6,942 nt of DNA from Gammaproteobacteria bacterium (GCA_013817465.1 JACDCP010000173.1:1-6942); one strand, 5' to 3'. Positions 1 through 4,979 are shown, counted from the first letter of the stretch. Numbers and translations are program-made. Notes: generated by a model not told the origin, from the letters alone.

Positions 1-1023
1 CATGTAGCCGTCGCCGTGCTCGATCACGAGCAGCAGGCCCAGGCCTGGCAGCCAGTCGGCATAGGCGACGCGCCCGTGATAGATCGCCTCCACCTCGGCG
101 CCGCGTTCGGCGCCGAGCAGGACGCCGTTCCATTCCAGGCGCCCGGCCGCGCGGGGCTGGCCGAAATCGCTGATCAACTCGCCGCCGACGGGCCAGGACA
201 GTTCGCCGCGCACCGTCTCGAAGGGCTCCTGGCCCGTGACCGGCAGCTCCGCGAGCGCGCGCCCCAAGCTTTCGATGAGCTCGCTGAGGCCTTTCTCCTG
301 CGCCTCGAGCCTCGCTACCTCGCCGCCGCGCTCGGCGATGCGCTTGCCGAGCGCCACAAGCGAGGCGGACCGTTCACGTCGCGCCGCCTGAAGTCGCTCC
401 AGTTCGCCGGCCCGCGATGCCTCCAGCCCGAGCAGACGCTGCTGCTCGCGCTCGAGCTCCACACTGATCCTGTCGAGATCAGCGAGCTGCCCGCCGACCG
501 TCTCGATGCGCGTGGCGCGCAGGCGATTGAAATAGTCGTAATAGATCAGGATCCGGCCGAGCTCGGCCGGATCCTGCTGATTCAGAATGAGCTTGAGGCG
601 CGCCTGCCGTCCGTTCATCCAGGCGGCGCGCAACTGGCCTGCAAGCTCGGTCCGCTCCCCGGCGAGCACAACCTCGCGCTTTGACTGCTCCGCCCGCAGG
701 CCGCTCAGTCGTTGCTCGCTCGCACGCCGCTCGTCGCGGATCCCGGCGAGCCTGCGGCTGACGTTGGCCACCTGCTCTTCACTGTCGCGCAACCGTACAT
801 CGAGCGCGTCCCGCGCCTGTACGTCCTCGCGCATTTCCTTGTGCAGACCTTCGATGCGCGCTCGCACGCGCTCGAGCTCCGCCTCATTGTCGTCATCTGC
901 CTCAGCCGCGTGCAAAGACGCTGCGACCAGCAGGCAAAGCCCCGCGATCAGCGCAGGTGCAAAACGGCCGGCTGCTATAATGCCGCGCTTTCCGAGGCGC
1001 AAGCGAAGACACAAGGGATTCAT
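1..1023 (-). CDS. envC: EnvC-type murein hydrolase activator, C-terminus cut by window edge
   Basis: The minus strand is open without a stop from base 1023 down to base 1, giving 341 residues; the C-terminal end of the LytM domain lies outside. Residues 1-41 look like a signal peptide (arginine-rich start, hydrophobic stretch around 22-36, SLHAAEA cleavage region). Residues about 45-260 are charged, coiled-coil-like sequence rich in Glu, Arg, Leu and Ala. The family signature LNQQDPAELGRIL followed by YYDYFNRLRA lies at 147-170. A LytM/M23 domain starts near 275 (LSWPVGG, then FGQP) and runs to VIEHGDGYM. The first zinc-ligand region reads EWNGVLLG, without the His seen in active M23 peptidases. 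This fits EnvC, which does not cut peptidoglycan itself but activates periplasmic amidases (AmiA/AmiB) at the septum. ATG at 1023 is the only ATG that keeps the whole signal peptide. It overlaps the yibN start on the other strand. The family call is secure; the exact start is less so. Confidence 0.93.
   Translation of the reverse strand, partial: MNPLCLRLRLGKRGIIAAGRFAPALIAGLCLLVAASLHAAEADDDNEAELERVRARIEGLHKEMREDVQARDALDVRLRDSEEQVANVSRRLAGIRDERRASEQRLSGLRAEQSKREVVLAGERTELAGQLRAAWMNGRQARLKLILNQQDPAELGRILIYYDYFNRLRATRIETVGGQLADLDRISVELEREQQRLLGLEASRAGELERLQAARRERSASLVALGKRIAERGGEVARLEAQEKGLSELIESLGRALAELPVTGQEPFETVRGELSWPVGGELISDFGQPRAAGRLEWNGVLLGAERGAEVEAIYHGRVAYADWLPGLGLLLVIEHGDGYM
547..576. 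repeat. Perfect 30-bp palindrome inside envC
   Basis: The half-site CAGGATCCGGCCGAG (547-561) is followed at once by its exact reverse complement (562-576). There is no loop and no mismatch; pairing stops at 546/577. It encodes the conserved EnvC stretch QDPAELGRIL on the minus strand. In RNA it could form a GC-rich hairpin of about 13 bp with a tight loop. Whether it is functional or a by-product of codon choice cannot be told from the sequence. Confidence 0.9.
973..981 (+). promoter_or_regulatory. Extended -10 promoter for the yibN-grxC-secB-gpsA operon
   Basis: TGCTATAAT is a perfect extended -10 element (TG, one base, then the consensus TATAAT at 976-981). It would start RNA near 988, about 34 nt before the yibN ATG. 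I see no good -35 box at 16-18 nt spacing (GCAGGT at 953-958), which an extended -10 can tolerate. The promoter lies inside the 5' coding part of envC on the opposite strand, in the signal-peptide region. Confidence 0.6.
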
Positions 1024-1495
1024 GGCGCAGATCCTGGAATTTGCCGGCAACCATCCGTTTCTGATTCTGGCGGCGGCGCTGCTCGTCGTGCTGATCATTG
1101 TAAACGAGCTGCGCTTGCGCATGCGGGGCGTCACGGAGTTGTCGCCCAGCGAGGCCATCGGCACGATCAACCGGGGTGCGCGCGTGATCGACGTGCGCGC
1201 GCCCGAGCAGTACGACGGCGGGCACATCATCAATGCGGTGAACGTTCCGCTGGACGAGCTCGAGGGCAGATACGACGATCTGAAAAAACGCGACAAGCCC
1301 ATCGTCACCTGCTGCGCCACCGGCATGACAGGCGCGCGCGCGGCACGAAAGCTGCGCGCCGCGGGCTTCGAGCAGGTCTTCAATCTGCGGGGTGGACTCG
1401 GCGCATGGCAGCGGGAAAATCTGCCCGTCGAGAAGCAGGGCGCAGTCGGCGCGGGCAAGCCGCGACTGCCGAAACGCAAGCGGGCGAGACCGTGA
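1022..1495 (+). CDS. yibN: YibN-type membrane-anchored rhodanese
   Basis: This gene encodes 157 residues. A single N-terminal membrane segment (about residues 12-28, FLILAAALLVVLIIV) is followed by a rhodanese domain at about 38-135. Domain landmarks are VIDVRAPEQYDGGHI, NVPLDEL, the active-site loop CATGMT (Cys98) and the closing NLRGGLGAWQRENLP. Rhodaneses move sulfane sulfur through a persulfide on the loop Cys; the substrate of YibN proteins is not settled. The tail 146-157 (KPRLPKRKRARP) is strongly basic and probably cytoplasmic. AAGGGA at 1013-1018 serves as ribosome binding site for ATG 1022, and the membrane segment begins just after this start. The stop overlaps the GTG start of grxC by 4 nt (GTGA), so the two are probably translationally coupled. 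A frame open upstream to 587 is only a shadow of envC. Confidence 0.9.
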   Translation: MAQILEFAGNHPFLILAAALLVVLIIVNELRLRMRGVTELSPSEAIGTINRGARVIDVRAPEQYDGGHIINAVNVPLDELEGRYDDLKKRDKPIVTCCATGMTGARAARKLRAAGFEQVFNLRGGLGAWQRENLPVEKQGAVGAGKPRLPKRKRARP

Positions 1496-1773
1496 ACGAA
1501 GTGAAGATGTATGCGAGCGCCTGGTGCGGCTACTGCGCGCGGGCGCGCGCTTTGCTGGAACGCAAGGGGATACGATTCGATGAGATCCGGGTCGACGGCA
1601 ACCGCGAAGCGCGGCGCGAGATGGAAACGCTGAGCGGCCGGCGCTCCGTGCCGCAGATCTTCATCGGTGATCGTCACGTGGGCGGCAGCGCTGAGCTTCA
1701 GGCGCTCGAGCAGAGCGGCGAGCTCGACGCGTTGCTCGCTCAGGTGCCGGGCACCGGCTCCCCTTTGGTCTAG
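1492..1773 (+). CDS. grxC: Glutaredoxin 3 (GrxC) with CGYC active site and repeat-derived tail
   Basis: This gene encodes 93 residues from a GTG start that overlaps the yibN stop. The thioredoxin-fold landmarks are the redox motif WCGYC (Cys12, Cys15), the cis-proline segment SVPQIFI (52-58) and the glutathione-binding HVGGSAEL (62-69). Glutaredoxins reduce disulfides and protein-glutathione adducts with glutathione in the cytoplasm. Classical Grx3 has CPYC; here the Pro is Gly, a change known from some [2Fe-2S]-binding plant glutaredoxins such as poplar GrxC1 (YCGYC). Homology should end at about residue 83 (ELDALLA), close to the length of E. coli Grx3. Residues 84-93, QVPGTGSPLV, are encoded by the left arm of a repeat element starting exactly at codon 84. 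Base use otherwise matches the neighbours. Confidence 0.93.
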   Translation: MNEVKMYASAWCGYCARARALLERKGIRFDEIRVDGNREARREMETLSGRRSVPQIFIGDRHVGGSAELQALEQSGELDALLAQVPGTGSPLV

Positions 1774-1855
1774 CACCGGCACGCCCTTTTATCTGGAGTC
1801 AAGCATCTGGCCCGGCATCGCGGCGTCGCAAAATGGTGCCGGTGCCCGTCACCTG
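1741..1855. repeat. Inverted-repeat element A (REP/BIME- or MITE-like), grxC-secB
   Basis: The left arm, 1741-1767, begins CAGGTGCCGGGCACC and continues through CGGC to CCCCTTTG. The right arm, 1829-1855, is its inverse with a few mismatches and ends CCCGTCACCTG. Pairing can extend 2 nt further out (1739-1740 with 1856-1857). The 61-nt middle holds a degraded sub-copy (GCACCGGCAC at 1773-1782, then GCCCTTT) and GGAGTCAAGCATC (1795-1807), which recurs in element C. The left arm is inside grxC and supplies its last ten codons. The right arm touches the secB ribosome binding site. The rest of the grxC-secB gap shows no convincing promoter. Confidence 0.88.
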
Positions 1856-1860
1856 AGGGA
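1855..1860 (+). promoter_or_regulatory. secB ribosome binding site at the foot of the repeat
   Basis: GAGGGA lies 6 nt before the secB ATG at 1867, a good Shine-Dalgarno match and spacing. Its first G is the last base of the right repeat arm, and the next two bases can extend the arm pairing. A folded element in the mRNA could therefore reach into the site. Confidence 0.65.
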
Positions 1861-1866
1861 CAAGTC

Positions 1867-2346
1867 ATGGCAGAACAGGCCGCAACCGGCAACTTCACCG
1901 ATCAACCGACTGCATCTTCGCAACTATCGCTGCAAAAAGTGTACGTCAAGGACTGCTCGTTCGAGGCGCCGAACAGCCCCGGCATCTTCAAATCCGAATG
2001 GAAGCCGAAGATCACGCTGACGCTCAACTCGGCTGCGAGCAAGCTGGACGAGGATACGCACGAGGTCGTGCTCAACGTCAACGTCGAGGCGAAGATGGGC
2101 GAGACGACTGCTTTTCTCATCGAGCTGCAGCAAGCGGGCATATTCGTGCTCAAGGATTATCCGACTGAGCAGTTGAAGGCCCTCATCGGCAATTATTGTC
2201 CGAGCATGCTCTATCCTTTCGCGCGCCAGACGATCGCCAATCTCGTGACTGGCGGCGGCTTTCCGCAGCTCCTGCTGCAGCCCATGAACTTCGACGCTTT
2301 GTTCCTGCAGGCAGAAGCCGGGCAGGCCCTGCAAGGCCAGCGCTGA
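1867..2346 (+). CDS. secB: Protein-export chaperone SecB
   Basis: This gene encodes 159 residues, close to the family's usual length of 150-170. SecB forms a tetramer in the cytoplasm, holds preproteins unfolded and passes them to SecA at the SecYEG translocon. Family landmarks are VYVKDCSFEAPN (25-36), FKSEWKPKI (41-49), the acidic strand region around 60-78 (LDEDTHEVVLNVNVEAK) and the strongly conserved PSMLYPFARQTIANLVTGG (112-130) followed by GFPQLLLQPMNFDALF. The first ~20 residues and the last ~12 are low-conservation tails. ATG 1867 follows a clear GAGGGA. grxC-secB-gpsA is a standard gammaproteobacterial order. The only oddity is the repeat element between grxC and this gene. Confidence 0.97.
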   Translation: MAEQAATGNFTDQPTASSQLSLQKVYVKDCSFEAPNSPGIFKSEWKPKITLTLNSAASKLDEDTHEVVLNVNVEAKMGETTAFLIELQQAGIFVLKDYPTEQLKALIGNYCPSMLYPFARQTIANLVTGGGFPQLLLQPMNFDALFLQAEAGQALQGQR

Positions 2347-2360
2347 AATCCCCGGGGCGC

Positions 2361-3362
2361 ATCACGGAACCCTCCGTTATCGCCGTCATCGGCGCCGGAT
2401 CGTGGGGAACGGCGCTGGCGATCCAGTTTGCGCGTGCCGGCCGTCCAACCGTGTTATGGGGCCGCAATCGCGGGCATCTCGCCGAGCTCGACCGGGAGCG
2501 GCGCAATTCTCGCTATCTGCCCGACGCGCCGTTCCCGGAAAGCCTGATGATCGAGCCGCAACTCGGCGCCGCGGTGGGCGCGGCGGGCGAAGTGCTGCTG
2601 GCCGTGCCGAGTCATGCCTTCCGTTCCGTCCTCGCGCAACTGGCGCATGTGCTGCCGGCGGGTGCGCCGATTGCCTGGGCGACCAAGGGCTTCGAGCTCG
2701 ACACGGGGAAGCTGCCGCACCAGGTTGCAAAAGAAGCGCTCGGCGATGGGCTGCCGATGGCGGTGCTCTCCGGCCCCACGTTTGCGCGCGAAGTGGGTGC
2801 CGGTCTGCCGACGGCCATGACCGTCGCCTCCTTCGATCGCCCTTTTGCGCAGGCGCTGGCGCAAAGCCTTTCCGATGACAACTTCCGCGTTTACACGTCG
2901 ACCGATATCGTCGGCGTCGAGGTTGGCGGCGCGGTCAAGAATGTGCTCGCCATTGGCGCGGGCCTCTCCGATGGGCTCGGCTTCGGCGCCAATACGCGGG
3001 TCGCGCTCATCACGCGCGGCCTGGCCGAAATGATGCGCCTCGGGGTGGCGCTGGGTGCGCGCCGCGAGACGTTTATCGGGCTGGCCGGCATGGGCGACCT
3101 CGTGCTGACCTGCACCGACGACGAGTCGCGCAATCGCCGCATGGGGCTCAAGCTCGCTCAGGGCAAGAGCGCCGACGTGGCCGCACGTGAGATCGGACAG
3201 GTCGTCGAGGGAGTGCCGGCCGCGAAGGCCGTCTGGTCGGTTGCACAACGCCTCGGCGTAGACATGCCGATCACCGAACAGGTCCACCGCATCCTGTACG
3301 AAGCCGCTCCGCCGGCCGAAGCCGTGCGTGCCCTGATGAGCCGCGCCCTGAAACCGGAGTAG
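2361..3362 (+). CDS. gpsA: NAD(P)-dependent glycerol-3-phosphate dehydrogenase, unusual start
   Basis: GpsA makes sn-glycerol 3-phosphate from dihydroxyacetone phosphate for phospholipid synthesis. Counting from codon 2361, the protein has 333 residues, a normal length. It shows the Rossmann motif GAGSWG (11-16), WATKGFE (106-112), LSGPTFAREVGAGLPTA (136-152), the catalytic-lysine segment VGGAVKNVLAIGAG (188-201, Lys193), NTRVALITRGLAEM (211-224) and GMGDLVLTCT (243-252). No ATG, GTG or TTG occurs in frame between an ATG at 2196, deep inside secB, and the Rossmann motif. Candidates are ATC at 2361 (giving ITEPSVIAVIGAGSWG, like the MTE openings of related proteins, with GGGG just upstream), CTG at 2343 (a CTGA overlap with the secB stop, AAGG six nt upstream) or GTT/ATC at 2376/2379. 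I chose 2361 tentatively. The function is certain; the start is not. Confidence 0.93.
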   Translation: MTEPSVIAVIGAGSWGTALAIQFARAGRPTVLWGRNRGHLAELDRERRNSRYLPDAPFPESLMIEPQLGAAVGAAGEVLLAVPSHAFRSVLAQLAHVLPAGAPIAWATKGFELDTGKLPHQVAKEALGDGLPMAVLSGPTFAREVGAGLPTAMTVASFDRPFAQALAQSLSDDNFRVYTSTDIVGVEVGGAVKNVLAIGAGLSDGLGFGANTRVALITRGLAEMMRLGVALGARRETFIGLAGMGDLVLTCTDDESRNRRMGLKLAQGKSADVAAREIGQVVEGVPAAKAVWSVAQRLGVDMPITEQVHRILYEAAPPAEAVRALMSRALKPE

Positions 3363-3363
3363 C

Positions 3364-3443
3364 CAGGTGCCGGGCACCGGCATCCGTTGGCCTACAGCAA
3401 AGGGGTGCCGGTGCCCGGCACCTGATACGGGGCCCGGCACCTG
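3364..3443. repeat. Inverted-repeat element B plus partial third arm, gpsA-trmL
   Basis: The left arm is 3364-3390 (CAGGTGCCGGGCACCGGC, then ATCCGTTGG). The right arm, 3398-3424, is its inverse (CAAAGGGGTGCCGG, then TGCCCGGCACCTG), with only CCTACAG between them. This could fold into a hairpin of about 27 bp with a 7-nt loop. A truncated extra arm, GGGGCCCGGCACCTG, follows at 3429-3443. The element begins one base after the gpsA stop. The trmL stop lies in the loop, and the right arm and extra arm are trmL coding sequence. As a strong stem between convergent genes it may end or protect both transcripts, but no T-run follows the stem. Confidence 0.9.
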
Positions 3444-3892
3444 AAACCCTGTTGCCGCCAGGCTTCGTATACGGCGATGGCTGCCGCGTTGGACAGATTC
3501 AGGCTGCGATTGCCGGGGCACAACGGGATGCGCAGGCGCTGCTCCGCCGGGAGCGCATCGAGCACTTCCTGCGGCAAGCCGCGCGTCTCGGGGCCGAACA
3601 ACAGCGCATCTCCCGGCACGAAGCTGGCATCCGTATATATGCGTGCAGCACGCGTCGAAAAGGCGAACACGCGTGGAAACCTGAGCGTGGCGAGGCAGTC
3701 GGCGAGGCTGGCGTGTTCCTCGATGCGCGCGAACTCGTGATAGTCGAGGCCGGCCCGCCGAAGCCGAGGCTCGTCGAGCGAAAAGCCGAGCGGATGCACG
3801 AGGTGAAGCCTCACGCCCGCATTGGCGCACAGGCGTATCATATTGCCGGTATTGGGCGGGATCTCGGGCTCGTAGATGATCAACTCGAACAT
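3392..3892 (-). CDS. trmL: tRNA (cytidine/uridine-2'-O)-methyltransferase TrmL
   Basis: This gene encodes 166 residues of the SPOUT (trefoil-knot) superfamily. TrmL (YibK) methylates the ribose of wobble base 34 in tRNA-Leu isoacceptors, using S-adenosylmethionine, as a cytoplasmic dimer. Landmarks are PEIPPNTGNMIRLCANAG (9-26), the knot motifs LLFGPETRGLP (97-107) and RIPLCPGNRSLNLSNAAA (121-138), then IAVYEAWRQ (139-147). The E. coli protein has 157 residues. Here residues 151-166 (RCRAPYQVPGTGTPLL) come from two successive repeat arms read in different frames. ATG 3892 begins right at the family start MFELIIYEPEIPPNTGN. I see no Shine-Dalgarno before it. In E. coli trmL runs in the same direction behind gpsA-cysE; here it faces gpsA and cysE is absent. 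It starts 14 nt from the next plus-strand gene. Confidence 0.95.
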   Translation of the reverse strand: MFELIIYEPEIPPNTGNMIRLCANAGVRLHLVHPLGFSLDEPRLRRAGLDYHEFARIEEHASLADCLATLRFPRVFAFSTRAARIYTDASFVPGDALLFGPETRGLPQEVLDALPAEQRLRIPLCPGNRSLNLSNAAAIAVYEAWRQQGFRCRAPYQVPGTGTPLL

Positions 3893-3906
3893 GCGCGCAA
3901 CGTTTC

Positions 3907-4884
3907 ATGGCGGATGAGGCGAGCCGGGCCGCCGCGCTGAAACTGAACCTCTGCGGGCTCGAGCTCGCGACGCCACTCGTCCTCCTGTCCGGCTGCGTCG
4001 GCTTCGGCGAAGAATATACCCGCGTCGAAGGCTTCTCGAACCGGGATGCCGGCGCAGTGGTGCTCAAGGGCACCACGCTCGAGCCCCGGCTCGGCAACCC
4101 GCCGCATCGCGTCTACGAAACGCCGATGGGCATGCTGAATGCCATCGGACTGCAGAATCCGGGCGTCGACGCCGTGGTGCGCGACATCCTGCCCACTCTC
4201 GATTTCTCCGAAACCCGGTTCCTGGCCAATATCTGCGGCTCGACGGTCGAAGAGTACGCCGAAGTCACGCGACGCTTCGACGACTCACCCATCGATGCCA
4301 TGGAAATCAACATCTCCTGCCCGAATATCAAAGAGGGCGGCGTGGCGTTCGGCAACGATCCGGATATGTCCGCGCGCGTCGTGGAAGCCTGCCGGAAGGC
4401 CACGCGCAAGCCGCTCATCGCAAAACTTTCGCCGAATCAAACTGACATCCGTGAAAACGCGCGCCGTTGTATCGAGGCCGGCAGCGATGCGCTGGCAGTC
4501 ATCAACACCGTAATGGGCATGGCGATCGACATCGAGAGCCGGCAGCCCGTAATCGGCAACGTGCAGGGCGGGCTGTCCGGCCCGGCGATCAGGCCGATCG
4601 CCTTGCTGAAGGTACGCCAGGTCTACGAAGTAGCCCGCCGGCACGACGTGCCGATCATCGGCCAGGGCGGCATCATGAACGCCGGGGACGCGCTCGAGTT
4701 CCTGATAGCCGGCGCAACGACCGCCGGCATCGGCACGGCGCTGTTTTACGACCCGCTCGTGCTCGGGAAAATCAATGCGGGCATCGCCGACTACCTCGAT
4801 CGTCATGGATTCTCCAGCGTGACCGACATCATCGGCAGCCTCACCACCACGCCGGACATCGAAGACACATGCGTGGCCGGGTGA
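3907..4884 (+). CDS. pyrD: Dihydroorotate dehydrogenase, class 1B-type catalytic subunit
   Basis: This gene encodes 325 residues and a TIM-barrel FMN enzyme that oxidises dihydroorotate to orotate in pyrimidine synthesis. Class 1 landmarks are LSGCVGFGEEY (27-37), VVLKGTTLEPRLGNPP (51-66), GMLNAIGLQNPGVD (75-88), the active-site segment NISCPNIKEGG (135-145, Cys138 as catalytic base), AKLSPNQTDI (172-181), INTVMGMAIDI (199-209), GGLSGPAIRP (221-230) and the FMN-phosphate region GQGGIMNAGDALEFLIAGA (252-270). The Cys base separates it from class 2 quinone-linked PyrD (Ser), the usual type in Gammaproteobacteria. Class 1B enzymes normally pair with PyrK (FAD, 2Fe-2S, NAD+), and no pyrK is visible here. 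A PreA-like dihydropyrimidine dehydrogenase subunit is possible but less likely. ATG 3907 lacks a clear Shine-Dalgarno and lies 14 nt from the trmL start. A repeat element begins 4 nt after the stop. Confidence 0.88.
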   Translation: MADEASRAAALKLNLCGLELATPLVLLSGCVGFGEEYTRVEGFSNRDAGAVVLKGTTLEPRLGNPPHRVYETPMGMLNAIGLQNPGVDAVVRDILPTLDFSETRFLANICGSTVEEYAEVTRRFDDSPIDAMEINISCPNIKEGGVAFGNDPDMSARVVEACRKATRKPLIAKLSPNQTDIRENARRCIEAGSDALAVINTVMGMAIDIESRQPVIGNVQGGLSGPAIRPIALLKVRQVYEVARRHDVPIIGQGGIMNAGDALEFLIAGATTAGIGTALFYDPLVLGKINAGIADYLDRHGFSSVTDIIGSLTTTPDIEDTCVAG

Positions 4885-4888
4885 CAAC

Positions 4889-4979
4889 AAGGTGCCGGCA
4901 CCGGCGCCCCTTTGCTCGACGGAGTAAGCATCAGCATAGGCTGGTGACAGGTCAAAGAGGTGGCGGTGCCCGGCACCTA
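4889..4979. repeat. Inverted-repeat element C between convergent pyrD and ketosynthase genes
   Basis: The left arm is 4889-4914 (AAGGTGCCGG, then CACCGGCGCCCCTTTG), one base shorter than the other left arms. The right arm is 4953-4979 (CAAAGAGGTGGCGG, then TGCCCGGCACCTA). The 38-nt middle contains GGAGTAAGCATC (4921-4932), matching GGAGTCAAGCATC in element A apart from one base. The outermost three bases of the right arm are the TAG stop of the ketosynthase gene on the minus strand. With no other obvious hairpin between the two convergent genes, it may also act as their shared transcript end. Confidence 0.87.

Noticed and set aside
16..684. Long plus-strand open frame of 222 codons
   Set aside because: It lies wholly opposite envC, which has clear family motifs; the frame has no recognisable motif and reflects the GC-rich third positions of envC.
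587..1021. N-terminal extension of the yibN frame back to 587
   Set aside because: The added part is antisense to envC, rich in Ser/Arg and without motif. ATG 1022 has a Shine-Dalgarno and begins just before the membrane segment.
1097..1102. Minus-strand TACAAT as an envC promoter -10 box
   Set aside because: It is suitably placed inside yibN, but there is no acceptable -35 and no extended -10, so it is too weak to list.
712..1491. A 353-residue frame ending in glutaredoxin, possibly a fusion protein
   Set aside because: The upstream part is antisense to envC and out of frame with yibN. The glutaredoxin begins naturally at GTG 1492, overlapping the yibN stop.
2196..2360. ATG 2196 as the gpsA start
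   Set aside because: It would add 55 residues encoded inside the conserved end of secB, with no resemblance to GpsA, before the Rossmann motif.
2454..4097. Minus-strand open frame of 547 codons across gpsA and trmL
   Set aside because: It is antisense to gpsA and pyrD and in a different frame from trmL; it has no domain pattern. Three well-recognised genes occupy the same bases.
1741..4979. The repeats as a CRISPR array or as rho-independent terminators
   Set aside because: Spacing is irregular and kilobase-scale, and copies face both ways, so they are not CRISPR. The stems are strong, but none is followed by a T-run, so termination is only a possibility.
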